The notes below the pieces were generated by a model. It saw only the letters and a program-made list of their open reading frames with translations, had not been told where the DNA came from and searched no databases. A stretch of 64,000 bases of DNA from Thermomonas carbonis (GTDB taxonomy: Bacteria; Pseudomonadota; Gammaproteobacteria; Xanthomonadales; Xanthomonadaceae), in contig NZ_CP060719.1 in NCBI RefSeq assembly GCF_014396975.1, positions 3,010,001 to 3,074,000 on the forward strand. The letters run 5' to 3'. The position numbers and the translations under genes are program-made. Positions 8,954-18,784 of this stretch are shown in pieces; the first letter of the stretch is position 1, and the number at the start of each line of letters is the position of its first letter.

Positions 8954-10501
8954 ATGCACGCAACTCCCGTTTTGCCCAAACGTCATCGCACTCCAGGACT
9001 GGCCCGCTGGCTTCCGCTTGCACTGGCCCTGTCGTTGCCACTTGCACAAGCCGCGCCGGCAACTGGCGATGCCTTCAACGCGCTCGCGCAGGCCATCGAG
9101 AAATTCAAGGAAGACACTCGTTACCCGGCTGGCACCGCGGTGATCGTGGTCAAGAACGGCAGGATCGCGTACCAGGGTTACTTCGGCCTGGCCGACATCG
9201 CGACCAACACTCCGGTCGATGCCGACACCGTTTTCTACATCGCGTCGGCGACCAAGCCGTTCTTCGCCTTGAATGCGCTGCTTGCCGAACACGCAGGCAA
9301 GCTCGATACGCACACGTCACTGCAGGCAATGTTCCCCGATGCGCGCTTCCGCGATTTCGATGCGAACGCGGTCACGGGGAAACACCTGCTGACGCATACC
9401 TCCGGCATCGACAATGTCCCCTTGGGCTGGGCCACGGCCTTCAGTGGCGTGCACGACGAGGCTTCGCTTCGCCGGCTGGTGCTTGCATCACGGGCGAATG
9501 CGGAAGCGCCGCTCGGCACCCTCGACTACAGCAACATCGGCTACAACATCGCCAGCCTGTGGCTGGACCGCAGCGATACCGCGCCATGGCAAGCACAGCT
9601 GCAGGCACGCCTCTTCGCGCCGCTGGGCATGCGCCACACGACCGCGCGGGTAAGCGAGGCCGAGGCCCGCGGCTGGACCATCGCCAAGCCCCATGCCTTC
9701 GTGTCCGCCGACCGCAACGTGCCGCTGTACCTGCGCAAGACCGATGCCACGATGCATGCGGCCGGCGGCATGCTGTCCACGGCACCCGACCTGGCGAATT
9801 TCCTGATCGCGCAACTCGATCACGGCAAACTGGGGCGCAAACAGGTGCTGCCGGCATCGATCGTCCACGCATCGCAGCAGCAACAGGTCACGACCGACAG
9901 CAAGTACCTGGGCTTCCCGCGCGACGGTTACGCCTGGGGCTGGTACACCGGCACCTACAAGGGCCGGCGCATGCTCCATCACTTCGGCGGGTTCGCCGGT
10001 TTCCACGCGCACTTGTCGTTCATGCCCGACGCGAACATCGGTCTTGTAGTGTTGAATAACGAAGACGTGCTGGGCGCGCGCCTGACCAACGTGATCGCCG
10101 ATGTCGCGTATGGCATCGCATTGAACGAACCCGGCATCGCGACCAATACCGACGCGCGCTTCGCGCAGTTGGTGGTCGACACCGGCACGCTCGAACAAGC
10201 CGCGCTGCGCCAGCGCGATGCACTCAAGGTGCGGCCATGGCGTTTGTCGCTGCCGCGCGCCGCGTATGCGGGCCGCTATGTCCATGCGGATCTCGGCGAA
10301 ATGACGGTCTCCCTGCAGGCAGGCGACACGCTGGCGATGCGCTGGGGCCAGTTGCAGGCGGTGGCCAGCGGCTACGACCAACCCGAGCATGTGCGGATCG
10401 AGTTGGTGCCGAACTCCGGCAACGTGCTCGAATTCGTGGTGGACGCCGGCAAGGTCGAGGCGCTCGTCCTGGACGGGATGCGCTTCGACAAGCAGCGCTG
10501 A
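8954..10501 (+). CDS. Serine hydrolase, class C beta-lactamase fold (secreted)
   Basis: A 515-residue exported enzyme with a Sec signal peptide (hydrophobic stretch LPLALALSLPLAQA). The nucleophile and lysine are in SATKPFFAL (SxxK) and the tyrosine motif is YSNIGYN (YxN). A HHFGGFAGF segment stands where the third KTG/HxG motif is expected. About 120 residues after the catalytic domain form an extra C-terminal domain common in esterase/D-aminopeptidase-type members. Such enzymes hydrolyse D-amino-acid peptides or esters in the periplasm. It is not expected to be a resistance beta-lactamase. Confidence 0.88.
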   Translation: MHATPVLPKRHRTPGLARWLPLALALSLPLAQAAPATGDAFNALAQAIEKFKEDTRYPAGTAVIVVKNGRIAYQGYFGLADIATNTPVDADTVFYIASATKPFFALNALLAEHAGKLDTHTSLQAMFPDARFRDFDANAVTGKHLLTHTSGIDNVPLGWATAFSGVHDEASLRRLVLASRANAEAPLGTLDYSNIGYNIASLWLDRSDTAPWQAQLQARLFAPLGMRHTTARVSEAEARGWTIAKPHAFVSADRNVPLYLRKTDATMHAAGGMLSTAPDLANFLIAQLDHGKLGRKQVLPASIVHASQQQQVTTDSKYLGFPRDGYAWGWYTGTYKGRRMLHHFGGFAGFHAHLSFMPDANIGLVVLNNEDVLGARLTNVIADVAYGIALNEPGIATNTDARFAQLVVDTGTLEQAALRQRDALKVRPWRLSLPRAAYAGRYVHADLGEMTVSLQAGDTLAMRWGQLQAVASGYDQPEHVRIELVPNSGNVLEFVVDAGKVEALVLDGMRFDKQR

Positions 10502-10541
10502 GCATGGCCGATGACGGCAGCGCTGCGGCTATCCTGCTGCG

Positions 10542-11198
10542 ATGAACATGCCCGAGGCACCCGCCGCATTGCCGCCCGCCGAGCGCATCGCGCGCTGGGT
10601 GGTGGCCGCGCCCGACGCGATCACCGCCGGCTTCTTCCTGCTGCTGTGGCTGGTGCCGCACTGGCTCTGGGCGGACGCGCTGCGTACCGGCCTGCTGATG
10701 ATGCTGGTGGAATTCATCCTGGTGCATGCCACCGGCTTCCTGGGCAGCATGGCGATGACGAATCCCGGGAACACCCGCCGACGATGGAAGCCGATCCTGC
10801 TGTTCGCCGGCTTCTACCTGCTGTTCATTGCTGCATGGTCTTGGAGCTTCGAGGCGTGGTGGCCGCTGCTGGCCTTTGCCTGGCTGGTGGCCGGCAAGCT
10901 GGCACTGGCCTGGCAACCGCTGGCGGATGCGGACAAGGCCGAGCGGCTGCGGTCGGAATGGGGCATCAGCGTGCTGGCCTACCTGGGCGGCGTGTTCATC
11001 ACGATGCTGCTGCCGCTGCCGCGGCTCGGGCTGACCAGCACCGTAGTGGCCGCTGCCGACCTGCCCGGAAGCGGAGAATGGGTGGACAAGCCGCATACCG
11101 TGGTCGCGTTCGGCCTGCTCTACTTCGGCGTGCTGGCGATCAGCAAGCTGCGCGGCTGGACGCTGCCCGGCAAGCCGGTGTCGCTGCGCAACCACTGA
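10542..11198 (+). CDS. Hypothetical six-helix membrane protein
   Basis: A 218-residue protein with six predicted transmembrane helices spread over the full length (starting near residues 25, 48, 77, 96, 131 and 190) and few charged residues between them. No family motif was recognised. It begins 40 bp after the serine hydrolase stop in the same direction, so co-transcription is plausible. It is convergent with the OmpA-like lipoprotein gene, only 6 bp apart. Confidence 0.75.
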   Translation: MNMPEAPAALPPAERIARWVVAAPDAITAGFFLLLWLVPHWLWADALRTGLLMMLVEFILVHATGFLGSMAMTNPGNTRRRWKPILLFAGFYLLFIAAWSWSFEAWWPLLAFAWLVAGKLALAWQPLADADKAERLRSEWGISVLAYLGGVFITMLLPLPRLGLTSTVVAAADLPGSGEWVDKPHTVVAFGLLYFGVLAISKLRGWTLPGKPVSLRNH

Positions 11199-11204
11199 CG
11201 TTGC

Positions 11205-12608
11205 TCAGCGACTGGCAGCAACCGGTTCACTCGCATCGCGGAGTTCGACGCGACGATTGAGTGCGCGGCCTTCGCCGCTGTCGTTGTTCGCGACCGGCCG
11301 CGCTTCGCCGTGGCCTTCGGCACGCAGGCGCGCGGTATCCACGCCACGTTCGACCAGCCACGCCACGACGGCCTCGGCGCGGCGCGCGGACAGCGCCTGG
11401 TTATGCGTGTCGCCGCCTTCGGCATCGGTGTGGCCGCCGACGATCAACTGCAAGTGCGACCGCGCTTCGAGCAAGGCCAGCACCTGTTCCAATACCGCGG
11501 TCGATTCGTCCTTCAGGACCGCCTTGTCGGTGTCGAAATAGATGCCATACAGATCGACCTTGCCCTGCTTGTCGAGTTGCTCGCCCAGGCTTTCGCCGGT
11601 CTTTGCCGACGGTTCCAGTTCCAGCCGAACATCGATGCGCTCGCCGGAAACCAGATCGGCCGCTTCGGTGTCCGCCTGGTAATCGGGATGGCTGCCGGAC
11701 ACCACCGCCAGCCCCGCCGGCACGCCCTCCAGCAGGAAACCGCCATCGGCCGATGTCGTCGCCTGCCGGGTATTGCCGGTCGAGACCAGCACCCCTGCAA
11801 GCGGCTCGCCGCTGGCCTTGTCGACCGCGATGCCATGAATCGTGCCGGCATGGCGCCACGGCTTCGGGTTGATCAGCAGGCGGGCGAAGTCGAAGGCGAA
11901 GCCGTCGGCGACATCGTTTGCAGGATCGTCGATGGCGACCTCCAGCTTGCCGTCGCGCAGCAACGCCAATTGCTCCGGCAGCAGTTGCACGGTGATCAGC
12001 TTGCCGATCGGCCCGGTCTGGTCGAGCGCATTGAGCGTGGTCGCCAGCAGCGGCACCTCCACGCCGTTGATCCGCGCCTGATAGCGCGTGCCCCAGACCG
12101 GGGCCTGGAAGTCATCCACGAACAGTTGCAGGGCCGCGCCGGCGACCTTGATGTCGCCCAGCTCGAACACCACCCGCAACGATTGCGGCAGGTTGCCGGG
12201 GCGTTCGGTGGTTCCGGTGTAGCCGTCGCCACCGGCGGCCTTGTGGCCACTCACCACCATGATCCGGTCAGTGCCGCGCGCATCCTTGTCACCTGGCTGG
12301 AACGGAAACGCATGCGGCGGCGTGGACTTGCCGGTGAACGGATCGAAATCCTTGGGGAATCCGAAGCCGAAATTGTCGAGGTCGCCGATCTGCACCATCA
12401 GTTCCGCATCCGGACCATCGCGTTCGACCTTGTCGGGTGCCGGCCATGCCTGGTCTTCCGCCGGTTGCGTGGCGACGGGCAGCGCCGCCGGCGTGGCGGC
12501 AGCGACATCGGCGACAGGCGTGGATTGCTGCGGCTTGCAGGCCGCCAGGGCGAGCAGCAGGCAACAGGCGAGCGCATGCATGCGACGCGGAAAGGACACG
12601 ATCAGCAT
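11205..12608 (-). CDS. OmpA-family lipoprotein with carboxypeptidase-regulatory-like domain
   Basis: A 467-residue outer-membrane lipoprotein. The signal peptide ends in a lipobox (LALAAC) with the lipidated cysteine near residue 24. Residues of about 60-225 form an unrecognised domain. Then comes a domain of the carboxypeptidase regulatory-like (CarboxypepD_reg) type (GEPLAGVLV ... TTSADGGFLLEGVPAG), and the last 110 residues are an OmpA peptidoglycan-binding domain (IYFDTDKAVL, GGHTDAEG, LSARRAEAV, NRRVEL). It probably ties the outer membrane to peptidoglycan while presenting the N-terminal part elsewhere. Whether Met-10 of this frame is the true start cannot be settled. Confidence 0.87.
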   Translation of the reverse strand: MLIVSFPRRMHALACCLLLALAACKPQQSTPVADVAAATPAALPVATQPAEDQAWPAPDKVERDGPDAELMVQIGDLDNFGFGFPKDFDPFTGKSTPPHAFPFQPGDKDARGTDRIMVVSGHKAAGGDGYTGTTERPGNLPQSLRVVFELGDIKVAGAALQLFVDDFQAPVWGTRYQARINGVEVPLLATTLNALDQTGPIGKLITVQLLPEQLALLRDGKLEVAIDDPANDVADGFAFDFARLLINPKPWRHAGTIHGIAVDKASGEPLAGVLVSTGNTRQATTSADGGFLLEGVPAGLAVVSGSHPDYQADTEAADLVSGERIDVRLELEPSAKTGESLGEQLDKQGKVDLYGIYFDTDKAVLKDESTAVLEQVLALLEARSHLQLIVGGHTDAEGGDTHNQALSARRAEAVVAWLVERGVDTARLRAEGHGEARPVANNDSGEGRALNRRVELRDASEPVAASR

Positions 12609-12672
12609 CGGAAATCACCGTGGACATTCGGACCGCAGGAATCACGCAAGCCCGGCGCGAGCGCGGACATCA

Positions 12673-12894
12673 TCATGCCTCGTCGTCGAGCGCTTGCGTC
12701 GGGTCGGCATCGCCACGCGGCACATGCCGCGCGGCCCACATGTTGTCGACCAGGTTGGGATAACGCCGGCCGGCCTGCACGGCGCGTTCGCGTGCGGCAT
12801 CGACCTGCAATGCGCTGAGCGGACGCGACTTGCCCGGCGGCGACTTGCGCTTCCACGGCGGCAGGCTGGCGGGATCGACGGGCTTGCTCGGCAT
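12673..12894 (-). CDS. Small hypothetical protein
   Basis: A 73-residue protein starting MPSKPVDPASLPPWKRK. It is basic at the N-terminus, with a middle helix (LQVDAARERAVQAGRRYPNLVDN) and an acidic C-terminus ending DDEA. No signal peptide or domain is recognisable. G/C-rich third positions and a compact reading frame support coding. It sits 64 bp upstream of the OmpA lipoprotein start, on the same strand. Confidence 0.6.
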   Translation of the reverse strand: MPSKPVDPASLPPWKRKSPPGKSRPLSALQVDAARERAVQAGRRYPNLVDNMWAARHVPRGDADPTQALDDEA

Positions 12895-12972
12895 GCGCCG
12901 GATGCTACAGCACGCCTGATCCGGGCTGGATGCGATAACTTCCGCCGGCCGTACAATCGGCAATACATCCGG

Positions 12973-13782
12973 TCAGCGTTGCAGGCTGGCCAGTGCCGCG
13001 GTGACTTCCGCCTGCAATTCCGCCGTCGCCTTTTGCATGGCGCGATACTGATTCGCCTGCCCGCGATGCCCGATCAGCAGCTTCGAGTACGCACGGTAGA
13101 CCGCTTCGTCCTTCAGCAGCATCTGCAGGTCGACCGGGAATGGCGGCTGCGCGGTGGAATCGGGACGCGAATATGTCGAGTAATCACGATCCCGGGGAAG
13201 GTCGGCGCCTGCGACCAGCGCGCTGCCATCGAAGAGCTCGGCGACATCGCGCACGCCCGGCTGGTAATACGTTTCGTCGTAACGGGCGACATCGCTGACG
13301 TAGGCATCCATCGCATCCACATAGCGCGGGATTGCGCTGCGCAGCGATGTGGACTGGATGAGGCGCAGGTCGCCGGAAGCGATCAGCGATCGCGCCGTCC
13401 CCAACACCGGCAGCACACGCCGACTCCGCAACGGTTCCGCCATCAGTTTGCGCAGGTCGCCGTCACTGCGTTGGCCTGGGCGCCAGAACTGATGCAGTAC
13501 CGATGCCGATGCCCTGGTCATCCCCTCGATCAAGGCATGCGTGTCGGCCAATGTCTGACTGGAAGCCTGCAGATCCACATGCAGTTGCTGCAGATAGGCG
13601 ATCTCCACCTGTCGCTCCTGACGTCCCTGCCACCAGGCGTTGACCGCCAGCGCGACCAGCACACCGGCCACGATTACGAGGAATTCCGCGAGGAACCAGC
13701 GCAGGCGGGGCCACCAGCCGTTCGCAAAGCGCGTGATCGTACCTGTCGCGGATGTCGCGTCTGGCCTTGCCGGATCACTCAT
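12973..13782 (-). CDS. DUF6090-like membrane-anchored protein
   Basis: A 269-residue protein with one transmembrane helix near residues 27-50 (LRWFLAEFLVIVAGVLVALA followed by NAWW), immediately followed by a charged helix (QGRQERQVEIAYLQQLHVDL). This arrangement is typical of DUF6090-type proteins found in Xanthomonadaceae and Bacteroidetes. The rest is a mainly helical extracytoplasmic domain without enzymatic motifs. Function unknown. It is a single gene between a small hypothetical gene and the LD-carboxypeptidase. Confidence 0.75.
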   Translation of the reverse strand: MSDPARPDATSATGTITRFANGWWPRLRWFLAEFLVIVAGVLVALAVNAWWQGRQERQVEIAYLQQLHVDLQASSQTLADTHALIEGMTRASASVLHQFWRPGQRSDGDLRKLMAEPLRSRRVLPVLGTARSLIASGDLRLIQSTSLRSAIPRYVDAMDAYVSDVARYDETYYQPGVRDVAELFDGSALVAGADLPRDRDYSTYSRPDSTAQPPFPVDLQMLLKDEAVYRAYSKLLIGHRGQANQYRAMQKATAELQAEVTAALASLQR

Positions 13783-13868
13783 GCGACCTGTCCCTTGCGC
13801 ACTGCGCGTTTGGCGAAACGGAATCTGGAATCGTGCATTGCCGCCACGACAGCCGCCTCAGCGGCGAG

Positions 13869-14909
13869 TCAAGTCCGGAACACCGGCTCCAGCAAGCGGA
13901 ATGTGCCGGCGTCGGCATCCAGTTCGACCTTGCCGCCCACCGGCACGATGAACTGCTCGCGCAGGTGGCCGATCATCGCGCCGCGATACGCCGGGATTTT
14001 CAGCGGCAGCAGGTAGTCGTCGAGGATCTGCTCCAGCGTCAGCGAGCCGTAGCCATCGCCGGGATTGCAGTCGCTGCATTCGCCGAAAATCACCCCCGCG
14101 ACCTGGTCCAGCGCGCCCATCAGCTTCAGCGTGCTGAACATGCGGTCGACGCGATACGGCGCTTCGGACACATCTTCGATGAACAGGATCTTGCCGCTGA
14201 AATCCGGCAAGTACGGCGAACCGGCCAGCGCGGTCAGCACCGTGAGGTTGCCGCCCAGCAACTCGCCGCGCGCCTTGCCGCCGTGGATGGTGATGGTGCG
14301 GTTGCGACGCGGCACCAACTCGTCGCCGGCCTCGATCTTGTTGCGGTACTCGATCAGTTCGCGATCCAGCAGCACGCGCTTGAACTGGTCGACGTTGAAC
14401 GGATTCCAGCTGCCCGATCCGATCGGTCCATGGAAGGTCACCAGCCCGGTCTTCGCCTGGATCGCGCAGTGCAGCGCGGTGATGTCCGAATAGCCCAGCA
14501 ACACCTTGGGATTGCGGCGGATGGTGGCGTAATCCAGCAGCGGCAACAGCCGCGCCGCGCCCGAACCACCACGCGTGCAGACGATCGCCTTGACCGCCTT
14601 GTCGGCGAACATCGCATTGAGGTCGCCCGCGCGCTCGGCGTCGGTGCCGGCCAGGTGACCACGACGCGCATCGTAGTGCGCGCCAGTCTTGACCTTGAAG
14701 CCGAGTGCCTCCATCGCCTCGCGCGCGAGTTGCAGGTTCAGGCTGTCGTCGGTGGCCGATGACGGACTCACCAGGCCGACGGTGTCGCCTTTCGCCAGCG
14801 GCACCGGCAGCACGCGCGTTGGTGCCGCTGTTACCGCACGTGCGGTGCCGGACAGCGGCAACAAGGTTGCGGCCAATGCCGTTGTTCCGAGGAATTGCCG
14901 CCGATCCAT
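13869..14909 (-). CDS. S66 family LD-carboxypeptidase with Tat-type signal
   Basis: A 346-residue peptidoglycan-recycling peptidase that cleaves the L,D bond of the tetrapeptide (known family role). The N-terminus MDRRQFLGTTALAATLLP is a twin-arginine signal, so this copy is exported, whereas LdcA of E. coli is cytoplasmic. The catalytic serine lies in GYSDITALH near residue 142, and the histidine lies in RGAMIGHLREQF near the C-terminus. The glutamate of the triad is probably within the 200s but was not pinned down. S66 also contains microcin-immunity enzymes, so another peptide substrate is possible. Confidence 0.88.
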   Translation of the reverse strand: MDRRQFLGTTALAATLLPLSGTARAVTAAPTRVLPVPLAKGDTVGLVSPSSATDDSLNLQLAREAMEALGFKVKTGAHYDARRGHLAGTDAERAGDLNAMFADKAVKAIVCTRGGSGAARLLPLLDYATIRRNPKVLLGYSDITALHCAIQAKTGLVTFHGPIGSGSWNPFNVDQFKRVLLDRELIEYRNKIEAGDELVPRRNRTITIHGGKARGELLGGNLTVLTALAGSPYLPDFSGKILFIEDVSEAPYRVDRMFSTLKLMGALDQVAGVIFGECSDCNPGDGYGSLTLEQILDDYLLPLKIPAYRGAMIGHLREQFIVPVGGKVELDADAGTFRLLEPVFRT

Positions 14910-14994
14910 GCTGCCGCCTGTCGATGCCGAGTCGATGCCAGCCTAGCAACCACGACCCGCGCCAACAATGCGCGCGACCGTGTCGCCGAATTGC

Positions 14995-16614
14995 TCAGCG
15001 CGCGAATCCGCGGGCGCGCAGCCACGCATCCATCACGTCCCAGTACCCCGCGACCATGTGACTGTCGCTGGCGAGATCGCGATTGTTGCCGGTAGTCGTC
15101 GCAGTAAATGCGTGTCCGGTGTTCGGCAGCCGCACGATGCGGTAGTCCGGATGCTTCGCGTCCGCCAATGCTGCGTTCAACGCGCGATCGCTGGCCTCTG
15201 CCGGCACGTTGTGGTCGAGGTCGCCGAGGAACCACAGCACCGGCACGCGGGTGCGGCGCAGGCTGTCGGTCGCCCGATACACCGCGTTCTTCGCCACCCA
15301 TGGCCGGCCCCAGCCGTCCTCGCTCATGTGCATCGGCCAGGCATGGTCGAACCAAGGCTTGCCACGATGTGCGTCGGCCACCGCGACGAAATCATTCCAG
15401 GGAGCGCCGCGCACCGACAGCTCGAACATCGCCGCGGAAGCGGCTTCGGCCTCGCGCGCCGCGGCATCGTCCAGGCCGGCCTCGCGCACGGCCCAGCCGA
15501 CCTCGTGCAGCATGGTGTCGCGCAGGGTCACGCCCGAGCCCGCACGGACGATGACGAAGCCGATGTCGGTGGAACGCGCGGCCATCAACGACGCCGTCCA
15601 GCCACCCTGGCTGGAACCGTGCACGCCGATCCGCTTCGGGTCGATGTCGGTACGCGCTTTCAACATCGCGACGCCCCCCAACCAGTCACCGGCGATGTCG
15701 TCCAGGCTCGACGCATGCCAGTCGCCGGTCGATGCACCGGCACCGCGCTTGTCCAGCGACAACACGGCCATGCCCAGGCGCAGGAAATGCAGGTTCCACG
15801 CGCCGACGTTGCGGGTCGCGTCACCCGACCCATGGGCGAGCACGATCGCCGGATGCGGGCCGGGCGTGGTCGGCAGCATCAGGCTGCCCTTGAGCGCGAC
15901 GTCGCCATTGCGCACGGTCACCGCTTCGACGCGATGCGGGGCGATGCGGCGCGCCTCGACGACCAGGTCCTGCTCGCGCCATTGCAGGCCGGTGATCGCG
16001 CCGGCCGCGTCGCGCTGCAGGTACGCCTCGACTTCGAACGGATACGGCACGCCGATCGACGGGCCGGCAACCAGCCGCGTCGACGACAGCGCATGCAACG
16101 GACCCGTGCGCCGGGTTCCGTGATCGAGAAACACCGGCCCACCGAGTTCATCCATCCAGCCGATCTCGATCACCCGACCCGGCGCGACCTCGTAACTGCC
16201 GGCGAGAGCATCACCGAACGCCTGCGTCATCGGCATCGATGCGACCAGGGTGAAGGTGCCGCTGGCATCGCCCTGCACCACCGTGCCGCTGACCTGCCCG
16301 GCTGCCTCGCGACCGGAAAACACGAAACGGCCCGGCGGCCCCTCGAACTGGAAGCGCAGGCCGCCTGCATCGCGTGCGAATCCGTTGACCGGCACGCCGC
16401 GTGCGCCCAGCGCCGGCAAGTCGACGCTGGGGCCGCCGCTTGAGGGTTCGACCATGCCGGCCTGTATTGCCACCGGCTCATGCAGGATCAGTGCGGTGGC
16501 CTGTCCGTTCAAGCGGAATTCGCCCAGCCATTGACGCTGCGGGGTCGCTTTCGCAAGGCCCGAAGCGGCCAGCAACAAGGCTGCCAGCACGGCGGTGAAG
16601 ATGCGCTGCGTCAT
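14995..16614 (-). CDS. Alpha/beta hydrolase, secreted (S9/BAAT-like)
   Basis: A 539-residue enzyme with a Sec signal peptide (MTQRIFTAVLAALLLAASGL). The first 230 residues are beta-rich and resemble the accessory domain of S9-type hydrolases. The catalytic part has the oxyanion loop LAHGSGDATRN, the nucleophile elbow GSSQGG, the aspartate in WFLGDLDHN and the histidine in NTGHAFT. The long open frame upstream of 16614 overlaps the divergent VOC gene and is a shadow. The substrate is unknown; an esterase or acyl-peptidase role in the periplasm is likely. Confidence 0.88.
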   Translation of the reverse strand: MTQRIFTAVLAALLLAASGLAKATPQRQWLGEFRLNGQATALILHEPVAIQAGMVEPSSGGPSVDLPALGARGVPVNGFARDAGGLRFQFEGPPGRFVFSGREAAGQVSGTVVQGDASGTFTLVASMPMTQAFGDALAGSYEVAPGRVIEIGWMDELGGPVFLDHGTRRTGPLHALSSTRLVAGPSIGVPYPFEVEAYLQRDAAGAITGLQWREQDLVVEARRIAPHRVEAVTVRNGDVALKGSLMLPTTPGPHPAIVLAHGSGDATRNVGAWNLHFLRLGMAVLSLDKRGAGASTGDWHASSLDDIAGDWLGGVAMLKARTDIDPKRIGVHGSSQGGWTASLMAARSTDIGFVIVRAGSGVTLRDTMLHEVGWAVREAGLDDAAAREAEAASAAMFELSVRGAPWNDFVAVADAHRGKPWFDHAWPMHMSEDGWGRPWVAKNAVYRATDSLRRTRVPVLWFLGDLDHNVPAEASDRALNAALADAKHPDYRIVRLPNTGHAFTATTTGNNRDLASDSHMVAGYWDVMDAWLRARGFAR

Positions 16615-16827
16615 GGTGATCGTTCCCCACGCGGCGCGATGCCGCTCTGGTGGGATGATGCCGGGCCGCCGATGGTTTAAGCGCCAGCATCGAACACGCT
16701 CGTCAGGACGGGCGATCATCAGGGCCACGAACGGATTCACTGTCGATTTCCACCACACCCGTTCGTCATACCGGCAAACCCCCAGCGTGACCGGGCTCGA
16801 TCGCGTTTCTGCCGCAGGAGCAATGCC

Positions 16828-17307
16828 ATGACCCCGAACAACACGATCTGCCTCTGGTACGACCACGATGCACTCGCCGCCGCGACGTTCTACGCCGCCA
16901 CCTTCCGCGACAGCGCGGTGGGCCGGATCATGCGCGCGCCGTCCGACTTCCCGTCCGGCAAGCAGGGCGACGTGCTCACCGTGGAATTCAGTGTGCTGGG
17001 CATTGCCTGCCTTGGCCTCAACGGTGGACCCACTTTCAAGCACAGCGAGGCGTTCTCGTTCCAGGTCGCCACCGACGACCAGCAACAGACCGACCGCTAC
17101 TGGAACGCGATCGTCGGCAACGGCGGGCAGGAAAGCGAATGCGGCTGGTGCAAGGACAAGTGGGGCCTGTCGTGGCAGATCACCCCGCGCGTGCTGACCG
17201 ATGCCCTCGTCGACCCCGATCCCGAGGTCGCCCTGCGCGTGTTCGAGGCGATGATGACGATGCGCAAGATCGATATCGCCGCGATCGAGGCAGCAATTCG
17301 CGGCTGA
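16828..17307 (+). CDS. VOC family protein (PhnB/3-dmu-9_3-mt-like)
   Basis: A 159-residue protein of the PhnB-type vicinal-oxygen-chelate superfamily. The pattern matches: ICLWYDHDALAAATFYAATF at the start, LGLNGGPTFKHSEAFSFQV in the middle and the CGWCKDKWGLSWQITP motif near residue 110. Members dimerise and bind metal or small ligands, but physiological roles are mostly unproven and the old name 3-demethylubiquinone methyltransferase is misleading. It is divergent from the alpha/beta hydrolase, with 213 bp of intergenic DNA that holds no gene. Confidence 0.9.
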   Translation: MTPNNTICLWYDHDALAAATFYAATFRDSAVGRIMRAPSDFPSGKQGDVLTVEFSVLGIACLGLNGGPTFKHSEAFSFQVATDDQQQTDRYWNAIVGNGGQESECGWCKDKWGLSWQITPRVLTDALVDPDPEVALRVFEAMMTMRKIDIAAIEAAIRG

Positions 17308-17326
17308 TACGCCTACTCCGCGGCGG

Positions 17327-18784
17327 TCACTGCCACCGCAGGGTCAATGTGCTGGTTGCGCCCAATCGGGCGACATGCCCCAAGTCGCCGTTGCCCAAGC
17401 GCAGATCGTAGAGGCCCAGTGGCGTGACCAAGGCCGCGCGGCCAAGTCCGCCCCCCGGATCAAACCCGACCAGAGTCAGTTGCCCGACATCGCGTTGCGG
17501 CCCTGCGTTCACCCATGTCGCGAATGGCCCCTCCGGCACCGACAGCATGCCCACGCACAGTCCATCTTCGTGCACGAAACGCACGTCGCCGGACAACGGC
17601 TTGCCGTCGAAGTCGCCCTGATATCGCATGGCCCGGAGCGGGCATGCGACTGCCGCCGAGGCGGATGCCAGTGCATCGGCCAGCTGGAAAGGCACCGCCA
17701 GCATCATCGTGGTCTGCTCGATCGACGAAACCCAGAGCGCATTCGACAGCAGGCTCGCAGACAGCCCGTACTCCGGCCACAGGACCAGCGCACTGCGCGC
17801 ACCATTGGTGACGCCCGCGTGGTGGACGATGCGCGCGCCGTCCGGGTCGTGCGAGACCCGCCAACCGAAGCCCACCGCGTAATCGCGATCACGCACCGGG
17901 GTACCATCGGCCAGCGTCGTCGCCTGCAACATCCATCGCAACGTGTCGGGCGCGACCACCGTGCCCGCCAGCACCCGCGCACCGAACTGCGCCAGCGCTT
18001 CCGGCGTCCCCGCCAGGCCGCCGCCCGCCCATGTGTAGCTGTAATCGTGCGGCGCTGCCCGGCGCACCTGTCCATCGACGAATTCGTAGGCGCGTGAGGC
18101 ATCAGGGTCGGCACCATCGGTGGCATCCGCACCGATCGCCAGCCCGGGCACCACGTCGCGCGCCAGGTAATGGAGGAACGACATGTCGGCGCCGGCCTCG
18201 ACCACCGCGCTCAGCAAGGAATAGCCCCAGGAGGAATAGTGGTAACGCGTGCCCGGTGGCGACAGCAGCTGGCGATCGCGGAGCAGATCCACCGCGTCGC
18301 GTACCGATGCGTAGTGCACGCCGCCGCGCGCCTCGTCGATCGCCTGGTAATGCGGCATGCCGGAGATGTGCGCGGCGAGTTGGCGCGGGGTGATCGGTGC
18401 CCAGCCAGCCTGCAGCCAGGGCAAGGTGGATTGCACCGGTGCGTCCAGGTCCAGTGCACCTTGTTCCTGCAACTTCGCCGCCGCCGTGGCGGCGATCACC
18501 TTGGACACGCTGGCCAGGCGGAAGCGGGTGTGCCGGTCGACGCGCAGCCGCCTTTCCAGGTCGCGATGGCCAACACTCCCCGTCCACACGATTTCACCAT
18601 CGCGCACCACCGACGCGCCCATGCCGGGGACACCATTTGCTTCCGCCAATGCCTGCAGCAGGCGATCCGATATGCGCGCGGGTGTTGCATCCGCGAGCTG
18701 ATCTTGCACCTGCGCCAGCGCCTGCGGAGCGAAGAAAAGGGCTATCGCAAGAATGGCCACGTGCAACGAGGCGAATCGGGACAT
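17327..18784 (-). CDS. Serine hydrolase, beta-lactamase fold (secreted)
   Basis: A 485-residue exported hydrolase. The signal peptide is HVAILAIALFFAPQALA. The SxxK motif is SVSKVIA, the tyrosine motif is YSSWGYS, and HHAGVTNGA occupies the third-motif position. The last 100 residues form a separate beta-rich domain. A start at 18784 was chosen over the longer frame because it puts the signal peptide first. It is the second such enzyme in the window, but the two share only motifs, not overall similarity, so they are not a recent duplication. Confidence 0.87.
   Translation of the reverse strand: MSRFASLHVAILAIALFFAPQALAQVQDQLADATPARISDRLLQALAEANGVPGMGASVVRDGEIVWTGSVGHRDLERRLRVDRHTRFRLASVSKVIAATAAAKLQEQGALDLDAPVQSTLPWLQAGWAPITPRQLAAHISGMPHYQAIDEARGGVHYASVRDAVDLLRDRQLLSPPGTRYHYSSWGYSLLSAVVEAGADMSFLHYLARDVVPGLAIGADATDGADPDASRAYEFVDGQVRRAAPHDYSYTWAGGGLAGTPEALAQFGARVLAGTVVAPDTLRWMLQATTLADGTPVRDRDYAVGFGWRVSHDPDGARIVHHAGVTNGARSALVLWPEYGLSASLLSNALWVSSIEQTTMMLAVPFQLADALASASAAVACPLRAMRYQGDFDGKPLSGDVRFVHEDGLCVGMLSVPEGPFATWVNAGPQRDVGQLTLVGFDPGGGLGRAALVTPLGLYDLRLGNGDLGHVARLGATSTLTLRWQ

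Noticed and set aside
8954..10501. Reading the serine hydrolase as a resistance beta-lactamase
   Set aside because: The extra C-terminal domain and lack of a KTG motif fit esterase/peptidase members better.
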